Part shown: positions 1 to 8,490 of the stretch, piece by piece
Layout: the number at the start of each line of letters is the position of its first letter
Numbering within the stretch: the stretch's first letter is position 1
NCBI RefSeq assembly: GCF_001465545.3
Contig: NZ_CP013480.3
Location: 558,001-622,000, forward strand
Reading direction: 5' to 3'
DNA from: Pandoraea norimbergensis
GTDB taxonomy: Bacteria; Pseudomonadota; Gammaproteobacteria; Burkholderiales; Burkholderiaceae
Length of the DNA stretch: 64,000 bases
Program-made: the position numbers and the translations under genes
The notes under the pieces: generated by a model
The model's database searches: none
The model's input: only the letters and a program-made list of their open reading frames with translations
What the model was told of the DNA's origin: nothing

Positions 1-278
1 AACGCCAGGTCATGTAGTTCTCGCACCAGCATTTCATCTACGTGCGCTTGGTCGAAATCGAATCCGGTGAGATCGCGATGTGCCGGGAAACGAGCCGCAG
101 TCATTTGATAGGCAATAGATCGGACTTGGCGCTCTGCCGTCTCAGCCATCAGCAGTTGCTTCATGAAACGCTCCGGATCAAACTCCGTGTGCCTGGATTG
201 TGCGAGCAGCTCCGGCCAACTGCTTGCCATGCCGTGCAACTTCAAACCCTTGAGCTGAGCTGTAATGTCATTAGACAT
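1..278 (-). CDS. istB: IstB, IS21-family helper ATPase (N-terminal part, cut by window edge)
   Basis: Reading leftwards from an ATG at 278 gives an open frame starting MSNDITAQLKGLKLHGMASS that runs off the window at base 1. This is the usual N-terminal helical region of IstB, the AAA+ helper that activates the IS21 transposase IstA. The start overlaps the end of istA (ATGTCTAA, bases 278-271), the tight coupling normal for IS21 elements. The Walker motifs lie outside the window, so whether the gene is intact cannot be judged. IstB normally acts with IstA on the element ends in the cytoplasm. Confidence 0.85.
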   Translation of the reverse strand, partial: MSNDITAQLKGLKLHGMASSWPELLAQSRHTEFDPERFMKQLLMAETAERQVRSIAYQMTAARFPAHRDLTGFDFDQAHVDEMLVRELHDLA

Positions 279-1785
279 GGCGATTCTCCGGGGCATTGGG
301 CCTTAGGCTCTCATAGCGATCGACATCCGCTGAGGGCTCTTCGGTCAGGTGCAGTTTGGTTGGTGCGGGCAGTAACGGCCCGACTGGCGTTTTGAGCCGG
401 CCCAGCACATTGATGACATGCTCGGCACTCGGCCGACCTGACTCCAATGACATTTTTACGGCAGTCAGCACAGCGTCTAAACCGTGGTCACGTACTGCCG
501 CTAGTACTTGCGTCATAACCCGGTCGCCACCGGGATGCTTGAGCAAGTAATGCTGTAAGCGCTGCAGCGGCACCGGCATCGTCGCAAACGGTGCTCCGTT
601 GCGCAGTGCACCGGGTTTTCGCTCCACCAAGTCGATGTAGTGGCGCCAATCGTAAAAAGTGAGGTATCGATCAAAGCTACGCTCATGTCGGGCGACTTCT
701 TGCCCTTCGGAAACGATGCTCAGATATGTCGGGTAGCAGCGCACGCTAACGACCTGATTGGTCAGATTCGATGGCACGCTGTAGCGATTGCGTTGGAAGT
801 GAATCAGGCTCGTTGAGGAGACGCGTAGCGTCTGCTCAACATATCCATCAAATGGCTTAGGGTTGGGCATCAACTTCGTGCGCTCATCTTGCAACGCGTC
901 AGCAATGGTGAGCTCAGGCCACTGCGGGTGTTTGCCTTGCCACGCGCATAGGCATTGGTCGGCAACCCACTCGTTGAGCGTCGCAAGTGTTTCCCATCGA
1001 TGCTCGGCCGCTTCATGCCAAATCTGTCGTCGCCGATCTTGCACGTTCTTCTCGACGATACCTTTCTCCCAACCGGCAGCGCGATTGCAGAATTCGGGCT
1101 CAAAGAGGTAGTGGCCACACATCGCCTCGAAGCGGGCGTTGATCGCTCGCTCTTTGCCTCGGCCGACCTTGTCGACCGCAGTCTTCATGTTGTCGTAAAT
1201 CCCTCGCCGAGGCACGCCACCAAATGCTGCAAAAGCTCGAGCATGTGCGTCGAATAGCATCTCATGGCTCTGCGTGGGATAGGCAACCAACCAGAATGCG
1301 CGACTGGCGTTGAGTTTGACGTGGGCGACCTCGAGCCGCCGGCGCAAGCCTCCCACGAAGGCATACTCGCAGCTCCAATCAAACTGGAACGCCTCACCCG
1401 GATCGAAAGCCAACGGCACGTAAGCTTTGGTGCGTGGTGCCTGGGATTGCGTCTCGTGCCAGTGCCGCACGAAGGCGCTCACTCGTGCGTAGCTGCCGGC
1501 GTAGCCCTGTGCATGGATTGCCTCAAACATGAAGCGAGCGGTACGGCGATCACGCTTTGGCCGATGGCTGTCGGTGCGTAACCAGCAGCTCAATTGCTCC
1601 GCCCACTCATCGATGACGCTGGGGCTGATTCGCTTGGGGTAATGGGGTTCGACCGCATCGGTCTGGCGCAGCCAGCTGCGAATCGTGTTTCGGGACAGGC
1701 CCGTGCGTCGCGCAATCTCTCGCAGCGGTACCTTCTCGCGGAAATACATCCGCCTGATCTTGGCTAGCATGCCCACCGTGATCAC
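271..1785 (-). CDS. istA: IstA, IS21-family DDE transposase
   Basis: This 504-residue protein has the IS21 IstA layout. An N-terminal helix-turn-helix (about residues 15-40, with REIARRTGLSRNTIRSWLR) precedes an RNase H-like DDE core, in which the acids can be seen in FQFDWS, YDNMKTAVDK and GWEKGIVEKNV, and a basic C-terminal region follows. Length and motifs fit an intact transposase. It cuts and joins the element ends, helped by IstB, which follows with overlapping codons. Upstream of its start (1786-1890) lie the repeated terminal sequences expected at an IS21 end, so the copy could still be mobile. Confidence 0.95.
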   Translation of the reverse strand: MITVGMLAKIRRMYFREKVPLREIARRTGLSRNTIRSWLRQTDAVEPHYPKRISPSVIDEWAEQLSCWLRTDSHRPKRDRRTARFMFEAIHAQGYAGSYARVSAFVRHWHETQSQAPRTKAYVPLAFDPGEAFQFDWSCEYAFVGGLRRRLEVAHVKLNASRAFWLVAYPTQSHEMLFDAHARAFAAFGGVPRRGIYDNMKTAVDKVGRGKERAINARFEAMCGHYLFEPEFCNRAAGWEKGIVEKNVQDRRRQIWHEAAEHRWETLATLNEWVADQCLCAWQGKHPQWPELTIADALQDERTKLMPNPKPFDGYVEQTLRVSSTSLIHFQRNRYSVPSNLTNQVVSVRCYPTYLSIVSEGQEVARHERSFDRYLTFYDWRHYIDLVERKPGALRNGAPFATMPVPLQRLQHYLLKHPGGDRVMTQVLAAVRDHGLDAVLTAVKMSLESGRPSAEHVINVLGRLKTPVGPLLPAPTKLHLTEEPSADVDRYESLRPNAPENRHV

Positions 1786-1830
1786 CTTGGTATCTCCTGC
1801 TCAAAGGTTGAGCAGGACATTGAATCACGT

Positions 1831-1890
1831 GGGTCAATTTTCGATGAAAACTACACCCCTCAAAGGGTCAGTTCTTGGTGCACATCAACA
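1831..1890 (-). repeat. IS21 terminal repeats (putative transposase-binding sites)
   Basis: Read inwards from 1890, the terminus TGTTGATGTGCACC is followed by GAACTGACCC (1874-1865) and, about 34 bp further in, AAATTGACCC (1840-1831). IS21-family ends carry multiple subterminal direct repeats that bind IstA, so these two decamers are the likely copies. The span between 1786 and 1830 shows nothing else recognisable besides the upstream region of istA. Confidence 0.6.
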
Positions 1891-2042
1891 CTAGTTTTCT
1901 GACGGATGAATGGAGTGTGTTTTTTCCCAATACCGACCCATTTGTATCTGGGGGTATGTACTGGCCCAAATTGTAATGTGGCATCCGAAGAGTTAGGGCG
2001 CACACTATCCTACAGTCCCACGGACAGACGTTGGGATAGCAA
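1891..2042. other. Unexplained junction DNA between IS21 and comM remnant
   Basis: About 150 bp that belongs neither to the IS21 copy nor to comM. It contains the string CTGGGGGTATGTACTGG, which resembles the G-rich repeats often seen beside tyrosine-recombinase islands. That resemblance is from memory and weak. No gene or RNA is recognised. comM homology stops at about 2043, so this segment marks a second rearrangement point on the left side. Confidence 0.4.
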
Positions 2043-2119
2043 CCTAAGATGGGGTTCATCAAGAAACAGGACACCTCGGTGAGCGAGACTGATTTCACCC
2101 GGACGAGGCACCGCTCCGC
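2043..2119 (-). pseudogene. comM: comM fragment, distal side of the transposon insertion
   Basis: On the minus strand, 2119 to about 2043 encodes a ComM segment containing PRPGEISLAHRGVLFLDE, which continues directly from the comM part on the other side of the transposon (ending in ALVGGG at 25592). The join across the element restores GGGAVPRPGEIS once the duplicated pentamer is counted once. After FLDE the reading departs from the conserved ComM continuation and stops at 2010, so the rest of comM is not in this window. ComM is a branch-migration helicase used in natural transformation; this copy must be dead. Confidence 0.9.
2115..2119. repeat. Target-site duplication, left copy (TCCGC)
   Basis: The pentamer TCCGC directly precedes the transposon end at 2120, and the same pentamer directly follows the other end (25592-25596). 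A 5-bp duplication is the hallmark of Tn7-like transposition. Confidence 0.9.
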
Positions 2120-2198
2120 TGTAGGATGTGGAAATACTTGCGACTTGGTGCGCCTGAGGTCTACATTTGGCGTAGTCATTGGTGAAATTTCCTGCGAC
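2120..2198 (+). repeat. Transposon left end with TnsB-type binding repeats
   Basis: The end begins TGTAGGATGTG at 2120. Two copies of the core repeat follow: GAAATACTTGCGAC at 2131-2144 and GAAATTTCCTGCGAC at 2184-2198. The right end has the same motif twice, in inverted orientation relative to these. Multiple TnsB sites at each end are standard for Tn7-like elements. Confidence 0.8.
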
Positions 2199-2255
2199 GA
2201 AATCGCCGTATTTACTACGACTGGATGCACGATGAACGATAATAGATGCGATCCC

Positions 2256-2927
2256 ATGTCTGTCCGACAAACCCGCCGAATCGGCCCAACGCGGCGAAGC
2301 GTATCTGGCGTCTATATGTTTCGGCGGGAGACTCCGATTCCTTTCGAATCGACTCTGGAGCGGGACTTCCTGATCCGAGCCGAATTCATGCTGGACGTTC
2401 TTGACGTGACGCCACAGCCGGTTGCTATTCCGTTTATCGATGCGCTGGGACGTCCCAGCACGTATACGCCAGACTTTTTGGTTCACTACAGGCTCGGCGA
2501 CCGGTCCTATGACGATTACCCGCGGCCGCTACTTGTCGAGGTAAAGCCGGAAGCGGCCTGGCAGACGAACTGGCGTACCTGGGCAGGCAAGTGGAGGACT
2601 GCTCGCAAGTTTGCACGTTCGCAGGGCTGGCAGTTCCGGATTCAAGACGAGAGCCGCATTCGCGATCAGACCTTTCAGAACATCCACTTTTTGGAGCGGT
2701 TCCAGAGAATGCAGTTCGCCACTGAGGAGTCTCAGTGGATCGTCAGCAACCTACGGCAGATGGGTTCTACGCCCTTTCACTACTTGTTAGTCCGTCACTT
2801 CATGGGCGCCTACCGCCCAAACGGAGTAGCACACATTTGGCATCTTCTCGCGACCCGGAAGATCGATTGCGACATGAGCCGTCCTCTTTGTGACCAGACT
2901 GAACTTTGGGTGCCGGACAATGCATGA
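2256..2927 (+). CDS. tniC: TnsA/TniC-type transposon endonuclease
   Basis: Predicted TnsA-like endonuclease that cuts the 5' ends of the transposon, giving cut-and-paste movement together with the TnsB-type transposase. The restriction-endonuclease-like acids are visible: FESTLERDF (Glu), YTPDFLVHY (Asp) and LLVEVKP (Glu-x-Lys). The frame is open from 2049, but starts before 2256 would add unrelated residues read from comM and the transposon end; from MSVRQTRRIG (2256) there are 29 residues before FESTLERD, as in the family, giving 223 residues. ATG 2232 is an alternative. No strong ribosome site is seen. Its stop overlaps the next start (ATGCATGA). Confidence 0.85.
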   Translation: MSVRQTRRIGPTRRSVSGVYMFRRETPIPFESTLERDFLIRAEFMLDVLDVTPQPVAIPFIDALGRPSTYTPDFLVHYRLGDRSYDDYPRPLLVEVKPEAAWQTNWRTWAGKWRTARKFARSQGWQFRIQDESRIRDQTFQNIHFLERFQRMQFATEESQWIVSNLRQMGSTPFHYLLVRHFMGAYRPNGVAHIWHLLATRKIDCDMSRPLCDQTELWVPDNA

Positions 2928-4854
2928 CGTCGAAGATACCGCTCATCTCAATCCGGCGTTCGAGCCGCGCCGGCAATGCGTCAGCTTGGATATCGGCGCG
3001 TTCGTGCGGCATGGACAAACGATCTATAAGATCGCACAGCTCCTCGATTTCGAATCTGCGATCGGCATTGACGTTGAGTCGGGGCGTAGCACGACGCTTC
3101 GTTTGGGTGAGTTGCGGCCGGTTCAGGTCGCGTTGCAGTCGACGGAGCACAATGTCGACCTGACGGAGATTGCCGACGAGGACTGGCAGATCGCGGAACA
3201 GCGATTTACCGCGATCAAACCGCTGCTGGACGGATTCGCTGGCGGGCGAGAAGCGGTTGAGCGTCGAGCAAAGGAGGTTGGCGTCGACGCCGGGACGCTG
3301 TATCGCTGGATGCAGCGCTACCGGGCCTACGAAGTTGTCTCGGCACTTATTCCCCGGAAGCGTGGTTGGAAGCAAGGCAAGGGACGTATCTCGGCACAAG
3401 CCGAGGAGGTCGTCAGCCAAGTTTTGTCAGATTTCTATCTAACCAGCCAACGTCCCAGCGCACAGAAGACGATCGTGGAGATCCAGCGGCGCTGCTTGGA
3501 GCGAGGTATCAACGCCCCGGGGGAGTCGGCTATCCGATCTAGGATCGGAAGCCTAAGCGAGCGGGAGCGACTGCGCGGGCGGGGCTACAAGGAGAAGGCA
3601 AAGAACCGCTTTTTGCCGGCAGCCGGCAAGTTTCCCAATGCGGATTACCCACTGGCCGTCGTGCAAATCGATCACACGCCCGCCGATATCATCCTCGTTG
3701 ACGATGTCTACCGTAAGCCCATCGGTCGCCCGTGGATCACGCTGGCCATGGATGTACACAGCCGCATGGTCACTGGTTACTACCTTTCTTTCGATCCGCC
3801 GTCGGAGACATCGGTGGCCATGTGCGTAGCGCATTCCGTACTCCCCAAAGAAGACTGGCTTACGCTTCATCGGGTCGATGCTCAATGGCCGGTGTGGGGC
3901 GTACCGAAGACCATCCACGTCGACAACGGGGCGGACTTTCGTTCAAACAATTTCCAGCAGTCGTGTCTGATGTACAGCATCAATCTGGAGTTCCGCCCAG
4001 TTAAGCAGCCGCGCTATGGAGGACACATTGAGCGGATGCTGGGCACGCTCCTGCGCGAAATCCACGCTCTTCCCGGCACTACTTTCTCGTCGGTCAAGGA
4101 ACGCGACGGCTACGATGCCGAGAAGCATGCTGCATTGACAAAATCCGAGTTCGAAGAATGGCTGGTGACGTTGATTTGCAAGGTCTACCACCAGCGCATG
4201 CACTCGGCCCTGATGATGTCGCCGTCCAGAAAATGGGAGATCGGCGTCTTTGGCAATGCCGAGATGCCGGGGGTAGGCGTTCCGCCGCGCCCCGTGGACC
4301 GGCACAGCATTCTGCTGGATTTCCTGCCGGCGTTCAGGCGCACTGTGCAGACCTTCGGTGTGACCATTGAAGGTATGAGCTACTACGCCGAGGCGTTGCG
4401 GCCGTGGATCAATGCGGTAGACAAGAAAACCGGCGTGAAGCGCGAGTTCACGTTCCGGCGTGATCCACGCGATATCAGCACGCTGTGGTTCTTCGACCCG
4501 GAAATCAAGCAGTATTTCAAGATACCGTTCGCTGACCAAGCACTGCCGGCCATGAGCGTGTGGGAGTACCGCCAAGTCAAGGAAAAGCTCAAGCAGGAAG
4601 GCCGGGCAGGCGTCGATCACCACCAGATTCTGCGTGCCGTCACGGAGCTGCGCACCAAGATCGATGAGGCTCAGGAGAAGACGAAGCGCGCTCGCAAGCA
4701 GGCCCAGCGACGCAAGGATCACGCGAACAAGGTGTCACCGGGCGCGCCCTTGGCCAGCCTCCCGCCGCGACAGCCAGCGGCTGTTTCAGCGCCAGCCAAC
4801 GTCGCCATTGCCGGTCTGTCCGATGAAATTGATCCGTATGGAGACATCGCATGA
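2920..4854 (+). CDS. tniA: TnsB/TniA-type DDE transposase (Mu-type integrase core)
   Basis: This 644-residue protein is the DDE recombinase that binds the end repeats and joins the 3' ends to the target. N-terminal helix-turn-helix DNA-binding segments (around residues 100-220, with AGTLYRWMQRYR) precede the retroviral-integrase-like core. Catalytic acids are Asp251 (VVQIDHT), Asp335 (HVDNGADF) and Glu371 (GGHIERMLG). A Mu-type beta-barrel and a basic, coiled C-terminal tail, likely contacting the ATPase, follow. The ATG at 2920 overlaps tniC by 8 bp, and the stop overlaps tniB (ATGA). Length and motifs indicate an intact enzyme. Confidence 0.93.
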   Translation: MHDVEDTAHLNPAFEPRRQCVSLDIGAFVRHGQTIYKIAQLLDFESAIGIDVESGRSTTLRLGELRPVQVALQSTEHNVDLTEIADEDWQIAEQRFTAIKPLLDGFAGGREAVERRAKEVGVDAGTLYRWMQRYRAYEVVSALIPRKRGWKQGKGRISAQAEEVVSQVLSDFYLTSQRPSAQKTIVEIQRRCLERGINAPGESAIRSRIGSLSERERLRGRGYKEKAKNRFLPAAGKFPNADYPLAVVQIDHTPADIILVDDVYRKPIGRPWITLAMDVHSRMVTGYYLSFDPPSETSVAMCVAHSVLPKEDWLTLHRVDAQWPVWGVPKTIHVDNGADFRSNNFQQSCLMYSINLEFRPVKQPRYGGHIERMLGTLLREIHALPGTTFSSVKERDGYDAEKHAALTKSEFEEWLVTLICKVYHQRMHSALMMSPSRKWEIGVFGNAEMPGVGVPPRPVDRHSILLDFLPAFRRTVQTFGVTIEGMSYYAEALRPWINAVDKKTGVKREFTFRRDPRDISTLWFFDPEIKQYFKIPFADQALPAMSVWEYRQVKEKLKQEGRAGVDHHQILRAVTELRTKIDEAQEKTKRARKQAQRRKDHANKVSPGAPLASLPPRQPAAVSAPANVAIAGLSDEIDPYGDIA

Positions 4855-5741
4855 CCAGCTATGCGCACATTCATCCCGAGTTTCGGCATGTGATGGCCCT
4901 TTCGGACAAGGAGCGCATTGCCTTTTTGGACCTACCGCGCTGGATTGGCTATGCCAAGGCTCAGCAGATTCTGGAGACGTTGCAAGGCCTCCTGCACAAG
5001 CCGCAGCGGCCGCGAATGCCCAACCTTCTGATCGTGGGGGAGTCGAACAACGGCAAGACGACGATCGTGCGCCGCTTCGCTGACCTGTGCGGCAAAGGGT
5101 ACGTGAACGAAGAATCAGAGCCGGTCAAGCCGATCATTCTTGCTGAAGCACCGCCGAGCGCCGATGAGAAGGGGCTGTATATATCCATATTGGAGCAGTT
5201 TTTCACGCCATATCGCGCAACGGATCCGTGCGCCAAGCTTCGCTACCAAGTCATTCACCTCTTCCGTGCGTGTCACGTGCGCATGCTCGTGATCGACGAG
5301 TTCCACTCGCTTTTAACCGGCTCCCCGATCAAACAGCGCGAGGTCATGAACGCCATCAAGCTGCTATGCAACGAACTCGCCATTCCCATCGTCGGCGTCG
5401 GCACGCGCGAAGCGGTGCGAGTACTGCATACCGACCCGCAGCACGCAAGCCGGTTCGATGTATTCAGTCTGCCAACGTGGGCCCTGGACAAGGAGTTCCA
5501 AGCACTGCTGGCGAGCTTCGAGCGCGTGCTGCCGCTACGGAAACCATCGCGTCTGCATCAGCCTGAGCTAGCGCTGACCCTGCATTCCATCTGTGGCGGC
5601 AATATCGGCAATCTGCACCGGCTACTCATCGCGTGTGCGCGCGATGCAATCCAGAACGGAACGGAGTGCATCGACGGACCAGCGGTTGAGACCAAAGCTT
5701 GGATGCGCCCCACCAGTGGTATTCGAGAGTTCGTTGCGTGA
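4851..5741 (+). CDS. tniB: TnsC/TniB-type AAA+ ATPase regulator of transposition
   Basis: Predicted AAA+ ATPase linking target recognition to the transposase. Over 296 residues it has a Walker A motif GESNNGKT (63-70), a Walker B motif MLVIDE (145-150) and the sensor-like GVGTREA, the pattern of TniB proteins (PF05621). Like TnsC, it is expected to polymerise on target DNA once recruited by the TniQ-family protein and then activate TniA. It starts within the tniA stop (ATGA at 4851) and ends overlapping the next gene (GTGA). The complete ATPase motifs suggest it is functional. Confidence 0.93.
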   Translation: MTSYAHIHPEFRHVMALSDKERIAFLDLPRWIGYAKAQQILETLQGLLHKPQRPRMPNLLIVGESNNGKTTIVRRFADLCGKGYVNEESEPVKPIILAEAPPSADEKGLYISILEQFFTPYRATDPCAKLRYQVIHLFRACHVRMLVIDEFHSLLTGSPIKQREVMNAIKLLCNELAIPIVGVGTREAVRVLHTDPQHASRFDVFSLPTWALDKEFQALLASFERVLPLRKPSRLHQPELALTLHSICGGNIGNLHRLLIACARDAIQNGTECIDGPAVETKAWMRPTSGIREFVA

Positions 5742-6808
5742 TCACAGGTATTGCCATCCGCTTCACGCACCAGCCAGACGAGCTGCTTTCATCCTGGCTG
5801 GTTCGGCTGGCCTTGGCCCAAGGTTGTGATCCATTGGTGTTGACTTCATGCCTTTGGCCGCATCGGCGCGTGTGGACCACCGATCTTGATCGTGGAACGA
5901 TCGGTCACTCGGATACCAGCGTGGGACTGTCAGACGGCGAATATACTGACCTCACGCTGCGTGGAACTGCGTCGAAGGTTGCCGGTGCGAAAGGCACAAC
6001 CAGTGCGATCTGGCCGTGGATTCTTGCTGTAGGTTGCCGGAACCGATTGAGGCACGGCGGATTGCAGTTCTGTCCTGCATGTCTCGCCATGGATGGTAAA
6101 CCGTACTATCGACGCTCCTGGCGATTTGCATGGCATACGGGATGCTCTGCGCACGACTGCGCGCTGTTGGATCATTGCGATGTGTGTGGGGCAGTGCTTG
6201 AACCGCACCGGTTGATTCCGACGGACTCTCACATTGCACTGTGCGCCAGTTGCAATGCTGACCTTCGCAGCCAGCCGCTGCCGGCATGGAATCCGCAGGC
6301 TGCGCGCTTCCAGCAGCTTGCCGACGAGACGTTGGTACGCGGGGCCGCACAATATGGCGATGATGTCATCCTGACGGCGGAGTGGTTCAGGCTTGCACGC
6401 TTCATTATCACACTGCTTCGCGCTGCAGCGCGTACAGGCCACCAGCGCTTTGCCCAGGTGTTTGTTCGCCTGGGTTTGGATCCGAGGCTCTTGCAATCGC
6501 CGACAACCGGTCTTCCACTCGAGCTGTTGCCGATTGGAGACCGCACGTCGCTGTTGGCGCTCGCGAACCGAGTTCTCGATGCTGGCCCCGACGCGCTGGC
6601 AGAGGCCATGCGTTCCGAAGGTCTCACGCGTGGTGCTGTGCCATTTGATGGTGCCGAGGGGGCGTCGTATCTGGATTCATTGCTTTCCACACTTCCGGTG
6701 CGTGCCGCGTTGCACGAGAGGAAGCCGTCAACGAAGAGTCGTCATCCGCGTTCCAAAGTTGTTGTCGAGCGAATGGCCGCACGGCTCAGACGGAAGGTGA
6801 GGCTATGA
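5738..6808 (+). CDS. tniQ: TniQ-family (TniD/TnsD-like) target-site protein
   Basis: The GTG at 5738 overlaps the tniB stop and gives 356 residues starting with the typical TniQ opening (PDELLSSWLVRLAL). Cys/His zinc-binding clusters follow: CPAC near residue 110, then CDVC, and CASC near residue 170. TniQ proteins bring the TnsC/TniB ATPase to the attachment site. In Tn6022-type elements this position is called tniD. Whether this protein or the next one reads the comM sequence cannot be decided from sequence. An upstream in-frame ATG at 5699 lies deep inside tniB and is unlikely. Confidence 0.88.
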   Translation: MITGIAIRFTHQPDELLSSWLVRLALAQGCDPLVLTSCLWPHRRVWTTDLDRGTIGHSDTSVGLSDGEYTDLTLRGTASKVAGAKGTTSAIWPWILAVGCRNRLRHGGLQFCPACLAMDGKPYYRRSWRFAWHTGCSAHDCALLDHCDVCGAVLEPHRLIPTDSHIALCASCNADLRSQPLPAWNPQAARFQQLADETLVRGAAQYGDDVILTAEWFRLARFIITLLRAAARTGHQRFAQVFVRLGLDPRLLQSPTTGLPLELLPIGDRTSLLALANRVLDAGPDALAEAMRSEGLTRGAVPFDGAEGASYLDSLLSTLPVRAALHERKPSTKSRHPRSKVVVERMAARLRRKVRL

Positions 6809-8280
6809 CAAGTAACGCTGGGGTGGTACTTTCACAACATTGCGACGGCTGCGGCCATATGATGAACAAGGCGCATCGTCGGCATAAAGGTCAACGCTAT
6901 TGTGCGACCTGCTACGCGCGTATGTTCAAGCGTCGCATTTGCCCGTCCTGCGGGAGTTTTGCGCGATTGCCCCCCGACGATGACGCCACGTGCCGTAAAT
7001 GCGATAGTGCACGACCGTGTGTTCGTTGTGGCGAGCGCGGGCGCAGGGTCGGTTTGATGACCGAATACGGGCCTGTATGCAGTGCGTGTCGACCGCATTT
7101 CATCTCGCCAAAGCCGTGCGGAGAATGCGGAAAGCCGTCGAATCGACTTTCCCGCGTTTCGCGTCTCGGCTTGCAGGTGCAGGTGTGCCCTGCCTGCGCG
7201 AGAAGTGATTTCGCCACCTGCCAGGCGTGTCGCCGGCATCGGCTGCTCGCGAGGGCAGAGGATGGCCGCATGCTGTGCAAGGCGTGCCTGACTATCGGCA
7301 CAGTCAGTTGCCCTGTTTGTGGCGGCCAGATGCCGGCTGGTCGTAGGAATGCTTGCGAACCCTGTTACTGGCGTCGGGTCCACTTGAGGCGCGTGAAACT
7401 CGATCAGTCGGCGTTCGAGTCATCGCGATTTGCCGCATTGTTTGCTGACTTCGCAGCGTGGCTGCAGTGCCATGCGGGCGGGCACCGTGCGGCATTGACT
7501 GTCCATCGTTATCTGCCGTTCTTCACTGAAATTGAGAAGCGCTGGAGCGAAATTCCGGCCTATCCGGACCTGCTGAAATACTTTGGCGCCGAAGGACTGC
7601 GGCGCGTTCGACTGCCGATGAAATGGCTTGGCGAAAGCCACCAGATGACCGTCGACGCTGTGGCACGTGAGGCTGTCTCTGAAGGTAGGCGAGTCGCCAC
7701 AATCATTTCTACCGTGCCCGCCGGCACTGTTGGCGCCATCGCGCTGTCAGCATACAAGAGCAAGCTTCAGGAAAAAATCGCGACTGGCAAATCAACGACA
7801 CGTTCTATGCGATTGGCGCTGCGCCCAGCTGCGAGTCTGCTCCTTACTGCAGATGCTTTCGGGCATACATTGCCTGACCAAGCCGTCGTGGACAGACTTC
7901 TGCGCGAGGTGCCTGGTCAACTGGCGGCGGTGAGTGGCTTCATCCGGTTCCTTAACGAGCACTACACGCTGGGTCTCAGCGCCGTCGTCGATAAGCAACT
8001 CACAGCGGAGAGGCGCCGCAAGAGCTTGGAGGTTACTCTTCTGAATCTTGCACAGCGCGGGGATGGCAGCGACGCTTTCCTGCGGAATTGGGTTGGCATC
8101 GGTCTCGAATATTTCCACAGGCTGTCAAGGACGGTGACCCGGCGGCTCCCGGATAATGCGATCGCGATTGATGCCGACGGTTACCGCGTCTCTGTAGGTG
8201 GCCAGGAATACTGGTTACCCACGTGGAAATCCCTCTCAGGGATCAGTGCCGTCGTCGACCGGAGGGCGAAAGGCTCGTGA
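6805..8280 (+). CDS. tniE: TniE-like CxxC-rich protein, candidate comM target recogniser
   Basis: A 491-residue protein whose first 190 residues hold about twelve CxxC pairs (CDGC, CATC, CPSC, CRKC, CVRC, CSAC, CGEC, CPAC, CQAC, CKAC, CPVC, CEPC), a run of zinc ribbons. The C-terminal 300 residues are helical and basic, and look like a DNA-binding or recombinase-type fold without a catalytic motif I can name. It is the last gene of the five-gene core, with a 4-bp overlap (ATGA at 6805), the position of tniE in Tn6022/AbaR elements. A role in reading comM DNA is inferred from this position and the zinc-finger content. Confidence 0.65.
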   Translation: MTSNAGVVLSQHCDGCGHMMNKAHRRHKGQRYCATCYARMFKRRICPSCGSFARLPPDDDATCRKCDSARPCVRCGERGRRVGLMTEYGPVCSACRPHFISPKPCGECGKPSNRLSRVSRLGLQVQVCPACARSDFATCQACRRHRLLARAEDGRMLCKACLTIGTVSCPVCGGQMPAGRRNACEPCYWRRVHLRRVKLDQSAFESSRFAALFADFAAWLQCHAGGHRAALTVHRYLPFFTEIEKRWSEIPAYPDLLKYFGAEGLRRVRLPMKWLGESHQMTVDAVAREAVSEGRRVATIISTVPAGTVGAIALSAYKSKLQEKIATGKSTTRSMRLALRPAASLLLTADAFGHTLPDQAVVDRLLREVPGQLAAVSGFIRFLNEHYTLGLSAVVDKQLTAERRRKSLEVTLLNLAQRGDGSDAFLRNWVGIGLEYFHRLSRTVTRRLPDNAIAIDADGYRVSVGGQEYWLPTWKSLSGISAVVDRRAKGS

Positions 8281-8490
8281 CGTTGCTGGCGCCACTTTTA
8301 GATAGTAGTCGCCCATTGCCGTTCTCTTCGGGCAGCATGGTCTAGGATGCCCTCAAAAAAACGGGAAGGAGCGCTGCGACGGCAGACGAAGAACATGATT
8401 GCTCTTCAGATTGAGGCGCGCCTTGGAGGGGTCGCCGGATTCATCGACCACGGTAATGCCCCCGTTTTCCACTGCCGGCAGAAGTAGAAA

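Larger units (their letters stand above)
1..1890 (-). mobile_element. IS21-family insertion sequence (one end in window)
   Basis: The element holds istA and the start of istB. Its istA-side end is placed at 1890, where the strand read inwards begins TGTTGATGTGCACC, a TG/CA-type terminus. The other end and any target duplication are off the window, so the exact boundary is an inference. The element abuts unexplained DNA that lies next to the truncated comM, so it may have removed or rearranged part of comM's 3' side. Confidence 0.8.

Noticed and set aside
42..395. Plus-strand open frame at the left edge
   Set aside because: It lies antisense to the recognised istB and istA coding sequence and shows no family features.
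2010..2486. Minus-strand open frame of 158 codons across the transposon left end
   Set aside because: Only its comM tail (2043-2119) is real; the rest is antisense to tniC and runs across the transposon boundary.
8281..8451. Possible gene remnant beside the IS3 element (minus strand, ending near 8353)
   Set aside because: A short open stretch only, with no recognised family; the frame on the other side of the IS could not be joined with confidence.
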